Positions 51,601-62,272 of a stretch of 64,000 nt of DNA are shown here, in pieces. How positions within the stretch are numbered: the first letter of the stretch is position 1; the number at the start of each line of letters is the position of its first letter. The translations under genes were made by a program, and so were the position numbers. Origin of the DNA: Calliopum simillimum (lineage: Eukaryota; Arthropoda; Insecta; Diptera; Lauxaniidae); the NCBI GenBank assembly GCA_951812925.1, contig OX638369.1:66044228-66108227 (forward strand), written 5' to 3'. A model generated the notes under the pieces. The model saw only the letters and a program-made list of their open reading frames with translations, did not search any database and had not been told where the DNA came from.

Positions 51601-52259
51601 AAAAAAAAATTTTATTTTTTTGTATGGGAAAATGCCCCAATTGGAAAAGGGATTATCTTTAAAAAAGCGCCACCTCTATAATTTTATTTTTTGCATAGAA
51701 TAACTTCTATTGACATCTATAATAAGAATATACAAAAAAATCCGAGGTACATCAAAATTTTATTTAAATTCTCCCACAAGCACCGTGCTACAGTACAGCA
51801 TTTGCGATACTTCAATGACGGTCGAGCATGTTTTGCTAAATTGCTAAATTGTCCGAAACTATAGATAAAGTCAAAAACGTCCTGATGAAGCACAACTTTT
51901 ACTATGAAGTCTTAATAACTACCGGTGCAATATGGCCACGGTGCCCTGCACCATTCCATATTTTATAAATTTACTTTGTAAGATATTTTACAATAAATAA
52001 ATAAAATAAATAAATTCAACACACTGAAAATTTACATAAAGTGGCATTTTTCTCTGTTTTTGTAGATTGCTAACTGGTTTAGCAACAGCTTTTTCCTATT
52101 TTAAAGATGAAGTATACTTTTAGCGATAGAGTATGCTTTAAATCGACTATGATTAAAGCATACTCTACTGAAAATCATTCTTTACTGATTTTAAAGTATG
52201 CTTTATTTTGTCTATGATTATGCGCCATTATGTTTAAATATACAAAACATACTGCCTGA

Positions 52260-52908
52260 TTCTTTTTTTATTGCAAACAAACATAAGAACAGTTGGGGAT
52301 CCTAAGGGAGCAATTTTTTAACAAAAGAAAAAATTTAAAATTAAAATTTTTTTTTTTATAATTGTTAATAAAAAATTAACTGTCAATGCTACAGCTGGAG
52401 CAATTGGGGACACTTAGTGAGCAATTGAGGAGCAATTTTTATGCAAAAGAAAAAATTTAAAATTTTGAAGTTGTGCGCCAACTTAACTTTTTTTTAATTG
52501 TTAATACAAAATGAACTGTCATTGCTGCAGCTGGAGCAATTGGGGATCATTAGGGAGCAATTGAAAAGCAATTTTTTTGCAAAAGAAAAAACAAAAAAAT
52601 TTAACTTGCCCCCTAACTTAACTTTTTTTTTAATTGTCAATAAAAAATTAACTGTCATTGCTACAGCTGGAGCAATTGGGGATCCTTAGGGAGCAATTGA
52701 AGAGCAATTTTTCTGCAAAAGAAAAAACAAAAAAATTTAAAGTTACGCACTAACTTAACATTTTTTTAATTGTTAATAAAAAAGAAACTGTCAATGCTAC
52801 AGCTGGAGCAATTGGGAATTCTTAGGGAGCAATTGAGCAATTTTTCTGCAAAGGAAAAAACAAAAAAATTTAAAGTTCCGCGCTAACTTAACTTTTTTTT
52901 AAAATTGT
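52260..52908. repeat. 136-bp minisatellite
   Basis: The phrase ctggagcaattggg recurs at 52395, 52531, 52667 and 52803, exactly 136 bp apart, with a degenerate earlier copy near 52295. Each unit has a gggagcaattga block, an A-rich block and a T-run. The array ends at the copia LTR start (52909), so the LTR element sits at or in its last unit. Confidence 0.9.
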
Positions 52909-53103
52909 TGTTATATTATTGTGAATTTTCATATTATTGTTAATATATCTTTTCGGAGTAACGGAGTGACCTACTAGTTTATCATTCTTCTATTTTCTTT
53001 ATGCTTAGTTTTAAGTTTCTTATGTTAGTTTAAAGTAGTAATAAAATGTGACTCGTGTAGTACAAAACGAAAATACAGTTCTTTTACTCGGCATATTAAA
53101 ACA
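52909..53103 (+). repeat. 5' LTR of the outer copia element (195 bp)
   Basis: It begins TGTTATATTATTGTGAAT and ends ...ATTAAAACA, followed directly by the primer site. Its first 44 bases are repeated at 61488-61531. Confidence 0.85.
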
Positions 53104-53115
53104 TGGTAGCAGAGC
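53104..53115 (+). promoter_or_regulatory. Primer binding site, initiator tRNA-Met type
   Basis: TGGTAGCAGAGC directly after the LTR is complementary to the CCA-bearing 3' end of eukaryotic initiator tRNA-Met (GCTCTGCTACCA). This is the Ty1-style full-length tRNA primer arrangement. Confidence 0.85.
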
Positions 53116-53360
53116 AAGGTTACTCTAAGGTTGTTGTAAGGTCGATATAAGGTTACTCCAAGGTTGCACCAAGTTTTTTTTTCTAAAATTTGTAATCGGA
53201 ATAAAGAAAAAGTGGACAATGCCCCATATATAAATGGACCATGGTAAAAAAAATTGATGATTCTGCGCTAAAAATAGAAGATTTAAATTTGTTAAGAAAT
53301 AGATTTCCGGAAATATTAAGAGAAGTTCTGATTGTTAAATTTGCAGTAGACCATAATTTG

Positions 53361-54873
53361 TGTTTTGCAGAAAGTGTTTCAAAAGACTGTCTGTACTTTA
53401 TTTCAAATATAGGAATTATACCTTAGTAACAAAAATTCTATTCAATTGCATTACTAACGGTTAATATGTATAACAGAACTTAAAGAGAGAAAACATAAAG
53501 AAATAAGAACAAATAATAAACTTATATGAGGAATTCTCAAAAATTGTGGAATTCTAAAGTTTTTGAGGCACATTCACCAAACTTGGTGGAGAGGTCACTT
53601 TTTATATAAGAATCAAAAATTGGAAGGGTGCTTGTCAAAAAAAAAAAAGTAAAAAAAGTTACGCATATATATATGAAGCAAAACACGTCAAGTGTACCAG
53701 CTGAAAATTTTTTTGTCTCCGATTTCGCTCAAATTTGGCAATATAGTAGTCCTGATATACAAAAACAATATTCCGGGAGGATTTGGTCCTAGTACCATTA
53801 ATTGTTAAAATACAGGGTGTTGAAGTTGGCGTTTTTAGTGATTTTCATGAAAAGGCGTTTTTTCAAAAATTTAGAGCTTACACCAAAGTTTGTAAAGTAA
53901 CTTGTCCCATTCATTTTTAAATGTTCTTTTTATAAAAAAATATTACATGGTGAAAAAAATTTTTTTTCACCGAAATATTTTAAACTTAAAAATACTTTTC
54001 AATTTTTTTTAAAAAAAACCCCTTAAATTTTTTTTAAAAGTACTTCAAATTAAAGCATAATTTAAAAGCTTTAAAATGATGTGTGACTCAAGATGGTATT
54101 CGGTCGTTGGATGAGAGTTTTTGGCTTTTAAACGCCCACAGCAGGCAAAACTCTTTGTTTACTCAAGAGGAAGGCATCTTACGAAAAAAGCGTTTAAAAG
54201 CCAAAAACTCTCATCCAACGACCGAATACCATCTTGAGTCACACATCATTTTAAAGCTTTTAAATTATGCTTTAATTTGAAGTACTTTTAAAAAAAATTT
54301 AAGGGGTTTTTTTTAAAAAAAATTGAAAAGTATTTTTAAGTTTAAAATATTTCGGTGAAAAAAAATTTTTTTCACCATGTAATATTTTTTTATAAAAAGA
54401 ACATTTAAAAATGAATGGGACAAGTTACTTTACAAACTTTGGTGTAAGCTCTAAATTTTTGAAAAAACGCCTTTTCATGAAAATCACTAAAAACGCCAAC
54501 TTCAACACCCTGTATTTTAACAATTAATGGTACTAGGACCAAATCCTCCCGGAATATTGTTTTTGTATATCAGGACTACTATATTGCCAAATTTGAGCGA
54601 AATCGGAGACAAAAAAATTTTCAGCTGGTACACTTGACGTGTTTTGCTTCATATATATATGCGTAACTTTTTTTACTTTTTTTTTTTTGACAAGCACCCT
54701 TTCAATTTTTGATTCTTATATAAAAAGTGACCTCTCCACCAAGTTTGGTGAATGTGCCTCAAAAACTTTAGAATTCCACAATTTTTGAGAATTCCTCATA
54801 TATACATGTCAAATTGTATGTATGTTTGTTTGTGCAATTATACATTAAGGTGCGTATTGCTTATTTTCTGACA
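53361..54873 (-). repeat. 3' LTR of the inner copia, split by a palindrome
   Basis: 53361-53526 and 54799-54873 rebuild the 239-bp LTR after removal of the 1272-bp palindrome and one TA. I see no other difference from the 5' LTR. Confidence 0.9.
53527..54798. mobile_element. 1.27-kb near-perfect palindrome in the LTR
   Basis: The ends are TGAGGAATTCTCAAAAATTG and its complement, flanked by TA (53525-53526 and 54799-54800). The arms of about 630 bp look virtually identical and meet near 54160 with a short loop around actcaagaggaaggcatc. TA duplication hints at Tc1/mariner-type mobilisation, but no transposase is encoded. A deleted older relative is at 44424-44946. It inserted after the inner copia, so it is among the youngest events here. 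Confidence 0.85.
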
Positions 54874-54893
54874 CGCCCCCTCAAAACGCAGCT

Positions 54894-56230
54894 TTACATA
54901 TTTATGACGAAACCTAATCCATTCAAACAATTTTCATGACCAGTTCTACTTAATGGCTTTGTCAAAATATCTGCAACCATCTGATTCGAAGGCACGTGCA
55001 TTAACATCAGCATCCCAGCACTTATCATTTCACGCACAAAATGATACTTTATGTCGATGTGTTTCGTTCTGGCATGAAACATAGGATCACTGGCTAAACA
55101 TTGTGCACCACGATTGTCCACAAGAATCATAACTTTATTACAAGATGGAAATTTTAGCTCTAGTAACAAGCTTCTTAAGTACGACGCTTCCTTGGCAGCT
55201 TCCGCCAGACTTACATATTCCGCTTCAGTCGACGATAAAGCCACCGTTCTCTGCTTTTGTGACTTCCAAGTAATTGCAGCACCACTTAACATAAACACAT
55301 ACCCTGTGTATGAGCGGCGATCAACAGAACAACCGCCCCAATCGGCATCAGCATACCCAAATAACGGATCATCAGTCTTAGCATACAAAATTGATGTCTT
55401 TGCAGTTCCACTAAGATACCTCAATACTCTCTTTGCAGCAAGCCAATGACACTTCTTTGGTTTACTTGTAAATTGCGCTTATCTTGATATGGTGTTTGCT
55501 ATGTCAGGCCGAGTTGAGACTGACAGATACATAAGAGCACCAATTAACTCACGATACGGATAGTTCACAAGCTCTTCAGCATTACTTGTGTCTTCAAAAC
55601 GCACATTTGCATCTGAAGGTGTTGCAACTGGATTACAATTTTCCATTCCATATTGTTTAAGCAAATCCAAAATGTATCCCGTTTGAGACAGCTCAATCTC
55701 ACCTTCGTGTTGTTCAATTTTCAAACCCAAACAATATTTGGCCTTACCAAGATCTTTAACCTCGAAATCCTCCAACAACCTCTTTTTGAAGTTGATAACA
55801 CATTTTATATCTTTTGATGCAACTAGTATATCGTCGACATATATTAATACCAGCAAAATATCGCCGCATGCATCACCATAAAATAAACATGGCTCATTTT
55901 CCGTAGCTTTTAATCCCAGCAACATTAATTTTTCACGCAGTTTCGAATACCACTGGCGGCCAGCTTGCTTCAATCCATATAAAGCCTTTTTTAATTTGCA
56001 TAAATTACCGCCATCGCACAGCCTCTTTAACATTTTTTTAGCCTTAGAACCTACTTCTGTATCAGCACTTAGTTTACCAAGAATTCTATACAGCATCTCA
56101 CCTAATAGCTCAGGTATCTTCATGTATACATCCTCTTCTAGTATGCCATTTAAATAAGCTGTAACTATATCAAACTGCCAAATTGAGTTTAGAATTAAAC
56201 GTGTCACACAAAGATAAAAAACGTTGTTCA
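54894..56230 (-). pseudogene. Inner copia reverse transcriptase and RNase H
   Basis: The - strand has IWQFDIVTAYLNG (motif A region), LCKLKKALYGLKQAGRQWYS, the catalytic LIYVDDILVASKD, then PYRELIGALMYLSVSTRPDI. One TAA (55477-55479) follows ANTISR. The same frame then resumes with AQFTSKPKKCHW and RNase H (YADADWGG, LSSTEAEYVSLAEA, LVDNRGAQCLA) to a stop at 54894. RNase H acidic residues are all present. The single stop and the missing integrase and N-terminal RT make it non-autonomous. Confidence 0.9.
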
Positions 56231-57144
56231 TCGCCGCATAAATGTGCCGTACAACCACTGTCTAGCAGCCACATTTTATTATCTGTCGAACTCTTTGCAG
56301 CACAACACTCGACTTCAGCACTCGAATTCACATAACTCACCATGTAAGTCTCATCAACAGTATTTGCTGTTTGTTCCAAAATTTTATGACTGGCTTTAGA
56401 CTGCTTATTTGGGCAAGCATTTGCTTTGTGTCCAAGAACGCCACACTTAAAACATTTTATTTTAAATGATTTCATTGAACTAAAACCTTCAGTCTTTTGT
56501 GCACGTTTTTGTCGTAAATACTTTCCGGTGCCAGCTGCCATAGCTGTGACAACGTTGCTCAACGTTTGCCTTCGAGCTTCACTCTCTTCCATAATTTTCA
56601 CCTTCAGCACCTCAGCAGTAGGTAGCGCATCCCTGCTTTCTATAGCGCATCGAAAATTCTCATAAGAAGCAGGAAGACTATAAAGCAGCATAATAGTCAT
56701 CAAATCTCCGTTTATCTGCACCTTCATATTTTCGAGCTTATCTACCGCATCAAAAAATTTCGCCATATGCTCTTTTACATCGCCGCCCTCTTCAAGCTTC
56801 TGAATCATCAATTGCTTTAAAAGTGTTGCTTTCCGTGCGGGGCCTTTTGACGCATATATCGAATCCAATTTGAGCCACACCTCGCGTGAAGTTTCACAAC
56901 AGCGAACTTGTTTAAGTTCCGACGGCTGAATCGATAAAATCAAGTCTGCCTTAGCTTTATGATCTTGTTTCCACCACGCTGCTATCTTCGCATCACCTGT
57001 CGCCGGAATCTCAGTGTCTCCATTAACATATTCCCATAGATCATTTTTCGTTAGAAGTGCTTCAACCTGCATACTCCACGTATCATAGTTGTCCTTTGAT
57101 AACAACTCTAGTCGTGAAGAACCTGATGATGAACTTGTTGCCAT
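56195..57144 (-). pseudogene. Inner copia gag and start of protease
   Basis: ATG at 57144 on - opens MATSSSSGSSRLELLSKDNY then DTWSMQVEALL, a typical copia gag start, with a UBN2-like capsid region and the zinc knuckle CFKCGVLGHKANAC. Protease is represented by MWLLDSGCTAHLCGDEQRF, where DSG is the intact catalytic motif. The frame is open but ends by a deletion near 56195 that fuses it, out of phase, to the RT. It could still encode a Gag-only product; Gag proteins can package other RNAs. Confidence 0.85.
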
Positions 57145-57227
57145 TTCTAATGAAATTTCCAGATCTCAAAAATTTACTTATAAAAAGAAAGAAAGAATAT
57201 GTTAGTTGCAATTTTTATTTAATACAC

Positions 57228-57240
57228 TGGGCCCATAACC
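57228..57240 (-). promoter_or_regulatory. Half-tRNA-iMet primer binding site
   Basis: Directly inside the 5' LTR the - strand reads GGTTATGGGCCCAGT. Its complement ACTGGGCCCATAACC is the anticodon stem-loop sequence of initiator tRNA-Met. Priming from an internal half-tRNA is the mechanism established for Drosophila copia. Confidence 0.85.
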
Positions 57241-57479
57241 TGTTTTGCAGAAAGTGTTTCAAAAGACTGTCTGTACTTTATTTCAAATATAGGAATTATA
57301 CCTTAGTAACAAAAATTCTATTCAATTGCATTACTAACGGTTAATATGTATAACAGAACTTAAAGAGAGAAAACATAAAGAAATAAGAACAAATAATAAA
57401 CTTATATATACATGTCAAATTGTATGTATGTTTGTTTGTGCAATTATACATTAAGGTGCGTATTGCTTATTTTCTGACA
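57241..57479 (-). repeat. 5' LTR of the inner copia element (239 bp)
   Basis: On - it begins TGTCAGAAAATAAGCAATAC and ends ...TTCTGCAAAACA. It is intact and appears identical to the two flanks of the interrupted partner LTR. Confidence 0.9.
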
Positions 57480-58449
57480 ATTTGAAATTAAAAGAAAAAG
57501 AAATGGCAAAATTGGAAAAAATTGACGATGTCACTATTCCAATTTTTGATGGAATTAATTTTGCAAGTTGGAAATATAGAATAATGAATATTTTAGAATA
57601 CAAAGAACACCAAGCACCTGCAACAAGAGTAAAAGGTGGAACTGATGATGATACTCTGTGGAAGAAAAATGATTTGAAAGCAAAAACAATATTGATTAGT
57701 ACCATTTCTGATAAACAAGTAGAGTACATTAGTGAATGTGAAACGACTTTCCAAATGATGACGAAACTTGAAAAAATGTATTCAACCAAATCTACAGCAC
57801 TGCAAATAATTAACAGAGGCAAATTAGAAGAAGTTAAGCTGAAAAATTATGACACAGTTGAAGAATTTTTTGTCGAGTTTGAAGCAGCTTGTAATCAACT
57901 GAAAGCAGCTGGTGGAAGTTTATCCGAAGAAGAAAAAATGAACTATATTATAAAAGCTCTACCACAAAGCTGCAGTAACATTGGTGATTTCATCGAATCA
58001 AAGGACTGTTGAATATGTAAAATCAAAGATTAAAGAAAAGAACATGAACAAAAGCGATGGTGAAAAGAAGGCTAATGTGAGTACTTTTGGTGTAAAAACA
58101 AAAGGAAAGTGTTTCCAGTGTGGCAAAATTGGCCACTACAAAAATGAATGTTGGCAAGAGCAACAAAGCAACCAAAGCAGAGGAGTTCAATCTAGTCAGA
58201 GTAGAGGAATACACTCCAATCAACGAGGTCAACGATGGTCACAAAGAGGCTACAGTAGAGGTACAGCACAACGAGGTTATGGACGAGGAAAAGGTTATGG
58301 TCAACAAAGGACTGAGTCATCTGGTGAGCAACACAAGGAATATTCAGCAGAGTCTTGGATAACACAAGTGGTCAATCCTACGGTAAATCAGGTAGAGAAA
58401 TCGGAATTTAATAATGTTCAAGCAAGTAGTAACGAGATTGATTGGCTGC

Positions 58450-61319
58450 ACTGACCACATCATAAAAAATGATAAATATTTTTGTAACTCAATTTTTTAA
58501 AAAAATCCTATTGATGTAAAATTGCCAGATGGTAAAAAATTGAAAGCTACCAAATTAGGTACAGTAAAAACGTATTTTAAAAATTATTACGATAAAGTGG
58601 AGGTATATTAAAAAAATGTTTATTTTGTTGAAGGCATAAGGCAAAATTTCTAAAATAACCGAAGTGAATACTATTGTAGCCAAAGAACAAAATGCTAAAA
58701 TTTATAACAAAAATGGAAAGTTGATAGCTGTTGCTGATAAATTTAATGGTTTATATAAAATGAAAAGTTTCTTGTATGAAAATGATAATTGTATTTATAC
58801 AAACGTAGTTAAACTAACTGATAAAGAGAAATGGCATATAGCCTTAGGACATGTAAATTTTCAATATTTAAACAAATTAGTCAATGACAAATTACTAGAG
58901 GGTTTACCAGATAAATTAGAAAACAATGTAATGAAGTGCGGAAATTGTATTCAGAGCAAAATGGCAAATGTACCGTTTGATAATAAGAGAACTGAGTCTC
59001 GCGAAATTTTAGAATTAATACATACTGATTTAAATGGTCCACACAGAACTACAGGTTATGGTGGAGAAAAATATTCCTTAACTTTCATCGATGACTTTAG
59101 CGAATGTAGTAAAATTTATTGCATTAAAAGTAAGGATGAAACAGCAAATTGCTTTATTGAATTTGTTAATTTAGTTGAAAATCAACTTAACAAAAGAATT
59201 AAAAAATTTCTGTGTGATAACGGAAAAGAATATTTGAACAGTGCGATTTTTAATTTTATTAGAGAGAAACGTATTGAACTGTTGCCAGCAAAGTTTTCGT
59301 GAGAACACCTGAAGTTTTGATTAAAGGCAAATGGGATGATAAGGCTAAAATGGGCGTGCTAGTAGGCTATACAAATAATTGCTATAGAGTTTTGATAAAT
59401 AGTAAAATTGTTAATGCTGGACACGTTAAAGTTATTGAAGATGATACTGAATTGATTTGCTTAGAAAACGTCAGCAATAATGATCAAAGTATTTTTGACG
59501 AGGAAAATTTTATGAATTTAAGTATACAAAATGGATTAGATGAAAATGAAATTGGTGAAAATGATAATAATTGTAACGATGAAATGAATCAAAATATTGA
59601 AGATGAGGAAAATAGAGATTCTAAAAATGTTATTGAGGAGAGAATAGAAGTAAATAGTGAGGTAGATAACTTGCAAAGTAGAGATCAAAGTGAACAAAAT
59701 CTACTTGTTCCAAATAAATCTCACAGAAAAAAAAGCCCCGTTGAGAGGTACGGTAATCCTATAGCACATTATATATATGTAAATTATGTTAATGCTAATA
59801 TACCGAATATATTTGAGGAGGCGTTGAATTGCAGAGAGGCAAGAGAATGGCAAAAAGCCATGAACTTCGAAATAGAAAGTCTATATAAAAACAAAACATG
59901 GGTAGTTGTTGATAAGCCTGAAAACAAGAAAATAATTGATGTTAAATGGGTCTTCAAGAAAAAAAGTGACAATACTTATAAAGCTAGGTTAGTAGTTAGA
60001 GGGTTCCAACAAAAAGAACATATTGAGAATGTTTATTCCCCAGTAGGAAAAATGTAAACTTTAAAAATTTTATTAAGTTTTTGCTGTGCAAATAATTTAT
60101 TTATCGAGCAAATGGACGTTGAGACGGCATTCCTCAATGGTATCGTAAAATCAAAAGTTTATATAAATGAACCCAAAGGTTATGAGACAGGCAAAAATAA
60201 AGTATGTAAGTTGCAAAAGGCACTTTATGGCCTTAGAGAAAGTCCTAAGGCTTGGTATGACTGTTTTAACAAATAAAAAATTAAAAAAATTAAAATTTGT
60301 TAGAAGTAACTTTGATTATTGTTTCTACGTCAACAAAACAAGCAAAGATCGATCCAATATATATTTTAGTTTTTGTGGATGATCTCTTGATTTGTTGTAG
60401 AGATAAAGACAAAATTAATGAAGTTAAAGCTAGTTTGATGCAGAAATTTTTAATGAAAGATTTAGGTGAAATCGGTAGTTACATTGGAATTGATATTGAT
60501 TATAATAACGATAGAAACAAAATTTCATTGATCCAAACAAAATATATTGAATCTCTAGCTACAAAATACAGTCTAGAGAATGCTAAATTATACGATACTC
60601 CTATGGAAAGTAATTTAAAGCTTGATCAAGCAAAAGAAATTGATGAAAGACTTCGATATAGAAATTTGATTGGTGAATTATTATATATTAGTACAGGTAC
60701 GAGGCCAGATATTGCTTATAGTGTCAACTATTTAAGTAGATTTCAAAGCTGCTATGATCAAATACATTTTAAGTACGCTATGAGAGTTTTGAAATATTTA
60801 TATAAAACTAAAGATTTAAAATTAACGTTCTATGACAATTTAAATAGTGAAACTTTAGATTGTATGGTTGATTCCGATTACGCAGGTGATAATATTGATA
60901 GAAAATCGACAACAGGCTTTGCAATCAGAATGTACGGAAATTCGATTTATTGGAAAACTCGTAAACAAAGTACTGTTACAAAATGTTCCACTTTTGCAGA
61001 ATATACCGCAATGTCAGAGGCAGTGAGTGAGGTTTTGCTTATAAAAAATTTATTGAAAGATTCATTTGATTTAAAAATTGATAAACCAATCAAGATGTAT
61101 GAAGATAACTCAGGGGCGGTAGCAATTGCAAAATTTGGCAACTTCACTAAAAATTCGAAACATATCGAAGTACAATACCATTATGTCAATGAAAATTATG
61201 AAAATAGTATAATAGATATAATAAAAATTGATTCAAATTTAAATTTAGCTGACATGTTGACAAAAAGTTTAGGCAAAGAAAAATTTATAAGAAATCGAAA
61301 AGCATTGAAATTGATATGA
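58450..61319 (+). pseudogene. Copia pol: protease, integrase, RT, RNase H (degenerate)
   Basis: Protease begins EIDWL then jumps to CTDHIIKND, so the LDSG catalytic motif is deleted. Pre-integrase HIALGHVN...CGNC and the integrase core with HTDLNGP and CDNGKEYLN are present, but the frame is cut at 59302, and the catalytic Glu and C-terminal core are deleted before EVLIKGKWDDKAKMGVLVGY. RT has WQKAMNFEIESLYKNKTW, MDVETAFLNG and FVDDLLICC, with a TAA at 60055 replacing a probable Gln codon and a small deletion near 60270. RNase H shows DSDYAGD, AEYTAMSEA and EDNSGAVAIAKF, ending at ADMLTKSLGKEKF. The stretch from 60297 to 61319 is a single intact frame. Not functional. Confidence 0.9.
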
Positions 61320-61477
61320 ATTTGTTTTTGAAATTGGTTTGAATTATAGAAATTTTGAACTACATAGCAATAAGCATATAATGTATACAAACAGTTTGAA
61401 TTATACTTTACTTAATATCATATATTTGAAAATTGATTGAATAATAAAATGTTAAATTAGTTTGAAAATTGAAAATT

Positions 61478-61531
61478 CAAGGAGGTGTGTTATATTATTG
61501 TGAATTTTCATATTATTGTTAATATATCTTT
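61478..61531 (+). repeat. Polypurine tract and truncated 3' LTR of the outer copia
   Basis: CAAGGAGGTG at 61478-61487 precedes TGTTATATTATTGTGAAT at 61488, the start of the LTR. The match to the 5' LTR stops after 44 bases, at 61531, where the sequence becomes non-LTR retrotransposon. U3/R and U5 beyond this are missing. Confidence 0.8.
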
Positions 61532-61569
61532 CCTAACAGTAGCTCTGGTCGACCACAGTGATCCATTAG

Positions 61570-62272
61570 GACGGCTCACGCTGGAAAAATGAAAAATAGT
61601 GGAGGCCAGTCTACTGAAATCGCTTTTAGTCTATATGGACGCCAATTTGGACAAACATATGCCCACATTTAATGGAGCCGGGTGGTTCAATGACGTGAAA
61701 ATCATCGCTTGTACGGATGATTTCATTTTGGCGTGGTGTACAGAGGAAGTAAAAATCTAGGAAGCATCTGGGAGGGAGCGAAACTGGAAATTATCCAAAG
61801 GAGTGAAATTCCAACCATTCCCAGAGCCAAAGTCGAATTTCCAAGTAGCGCACCTCAAGATCAAACGCTCAGACTTCTCCAAAGGCAAAACCCGGATATA
61901 CCTACAGGTGACTGGAGGGTATTGAAGGTGATTGAGGCCAAAACGAAAAATAAAGGTCCGACCTTTATTATACAAATTAATAAGGAGGCAGAAGACCTCT
62001 TGTATCCGAAATTTGGTAAGATGCGATGGGGTTTGGCCTGTGTCTATCTGAGGCTAAAAAAACGCAACACTGTTGACAAAAATGACAACACTCTAGGCCC
62101 AGATGAGGTTGAAAAGGATTTAGGCCTTGATACACTCGCTGAGGCGGCTAAAAACATAGCGCTTTCAGAAGATGAACTAGGCATGGCAATAGAGATCTCT
62201 GAAGAGCAAAACTCGACGGTTATAGCAGCGCGTAAGGATGAAGATTCTACAAGTGAATCTACACCACAGTAG
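61570..62272 (+). pseudogene. Non-LTR ORF1 (DUF4780-like), frameshifted
   Basis: An upstream frame reads LLKSLLVYMDANLDKHMPTF then NGAGWFNDVKIIACTDDFIL. Near 61747-61757, in an A-rich run, the frame shifts to NLGSIWEGAKLEIIQRSEIP, continuing TGDWRVLKVIEAK and EDLLYPKFGKMRWGLACVYL to a stop at 62272. The GDWRVLK...FGxMRWGLA order fits DUF4780, an RNA-binding-like domain of fly retroelement ORF1 proteins. The N-terminal part lies before the truncation. Confidence 0.7.

Larger units (their letters stand above)
49938..52259. other. Intergenic AT-rich DNA with small repeats
   Basis: Contains a small foldback (51025-51164), a diverged arm fragment (51235-51600) and a short hairpin agagtatgcttta / taaagcatactct near 52127-52160. 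No coding region is supported; several frames of 60-110 codons are AT-biased and match nothing. Confidence 0.45.
53361..57479 (-). mobile_element. Ty1/copia retrotransposon (inner, - strand), young but deleted
   Basis: Two 239-bp LTRs (57241-57479 as 5', and 53361-54873 as 3' with an insertion) bound the element. The 5-bp duplication ATTTG flanks it (53356-53360 and 57480-57484). The LTRs look identical wherever they can be compared. Coding DNA holds gag, the start of protease, then RT/RNase H; integrase is deleted. A purine-rich tract (gagggggcg on -) precedes the 3' LTR. Confidence 0.9.
53241..58454 (+). pseudogene. Copia gag, split by insertion and frameshifted
   Basis: ATG at 53241 opens 40 codons (MVKKIDDSALKIEDLNL...). 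The inner element then interrupts at 53361-57479 with duplication of ATTTG, and the frame resumes exactly in phase at 57485 (KLKEKEMAKLEKIDDVTIPI). FDGINFASWKYRIMN is the conserved N-terminal copia gag motif, followed by the UBN2-like capsid region. A frameshift near 57990-58005 moves the frame to NQRTVEYVKSKIKEK. The zinc knuckle CFQCGKIGHYKNEC (58107-58150) and a Q/S/R/G-rich tail follow. The exact in-phase join shows that gag was open at this point before the insertion. Confidence 0.85.
52909..61531 (+). mobile_element. Ty1/copia retrotransposon (outer, + strand), defective
   Basis: The order is 5' LTR (52909-53103), primer site (53104-53115), gag (53241-53360 continued at 57485-58454), pol pieces (58450-61319), a purine-rich tract, and a truncated 3' LTR (61488-61531). 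A second copia element of opposite strand (53361-57479) interrupts gag. The integrase-before-RT order and RT/RNase H motifs define the Ty1/copia class. Multiple stops, frameshifts and deletions disable it. Confidence 0.9.

Noticed and set aside
55114..55449. 111-codon + strand frame
   Set aside because: It is antisense to the inner copia RNase H.
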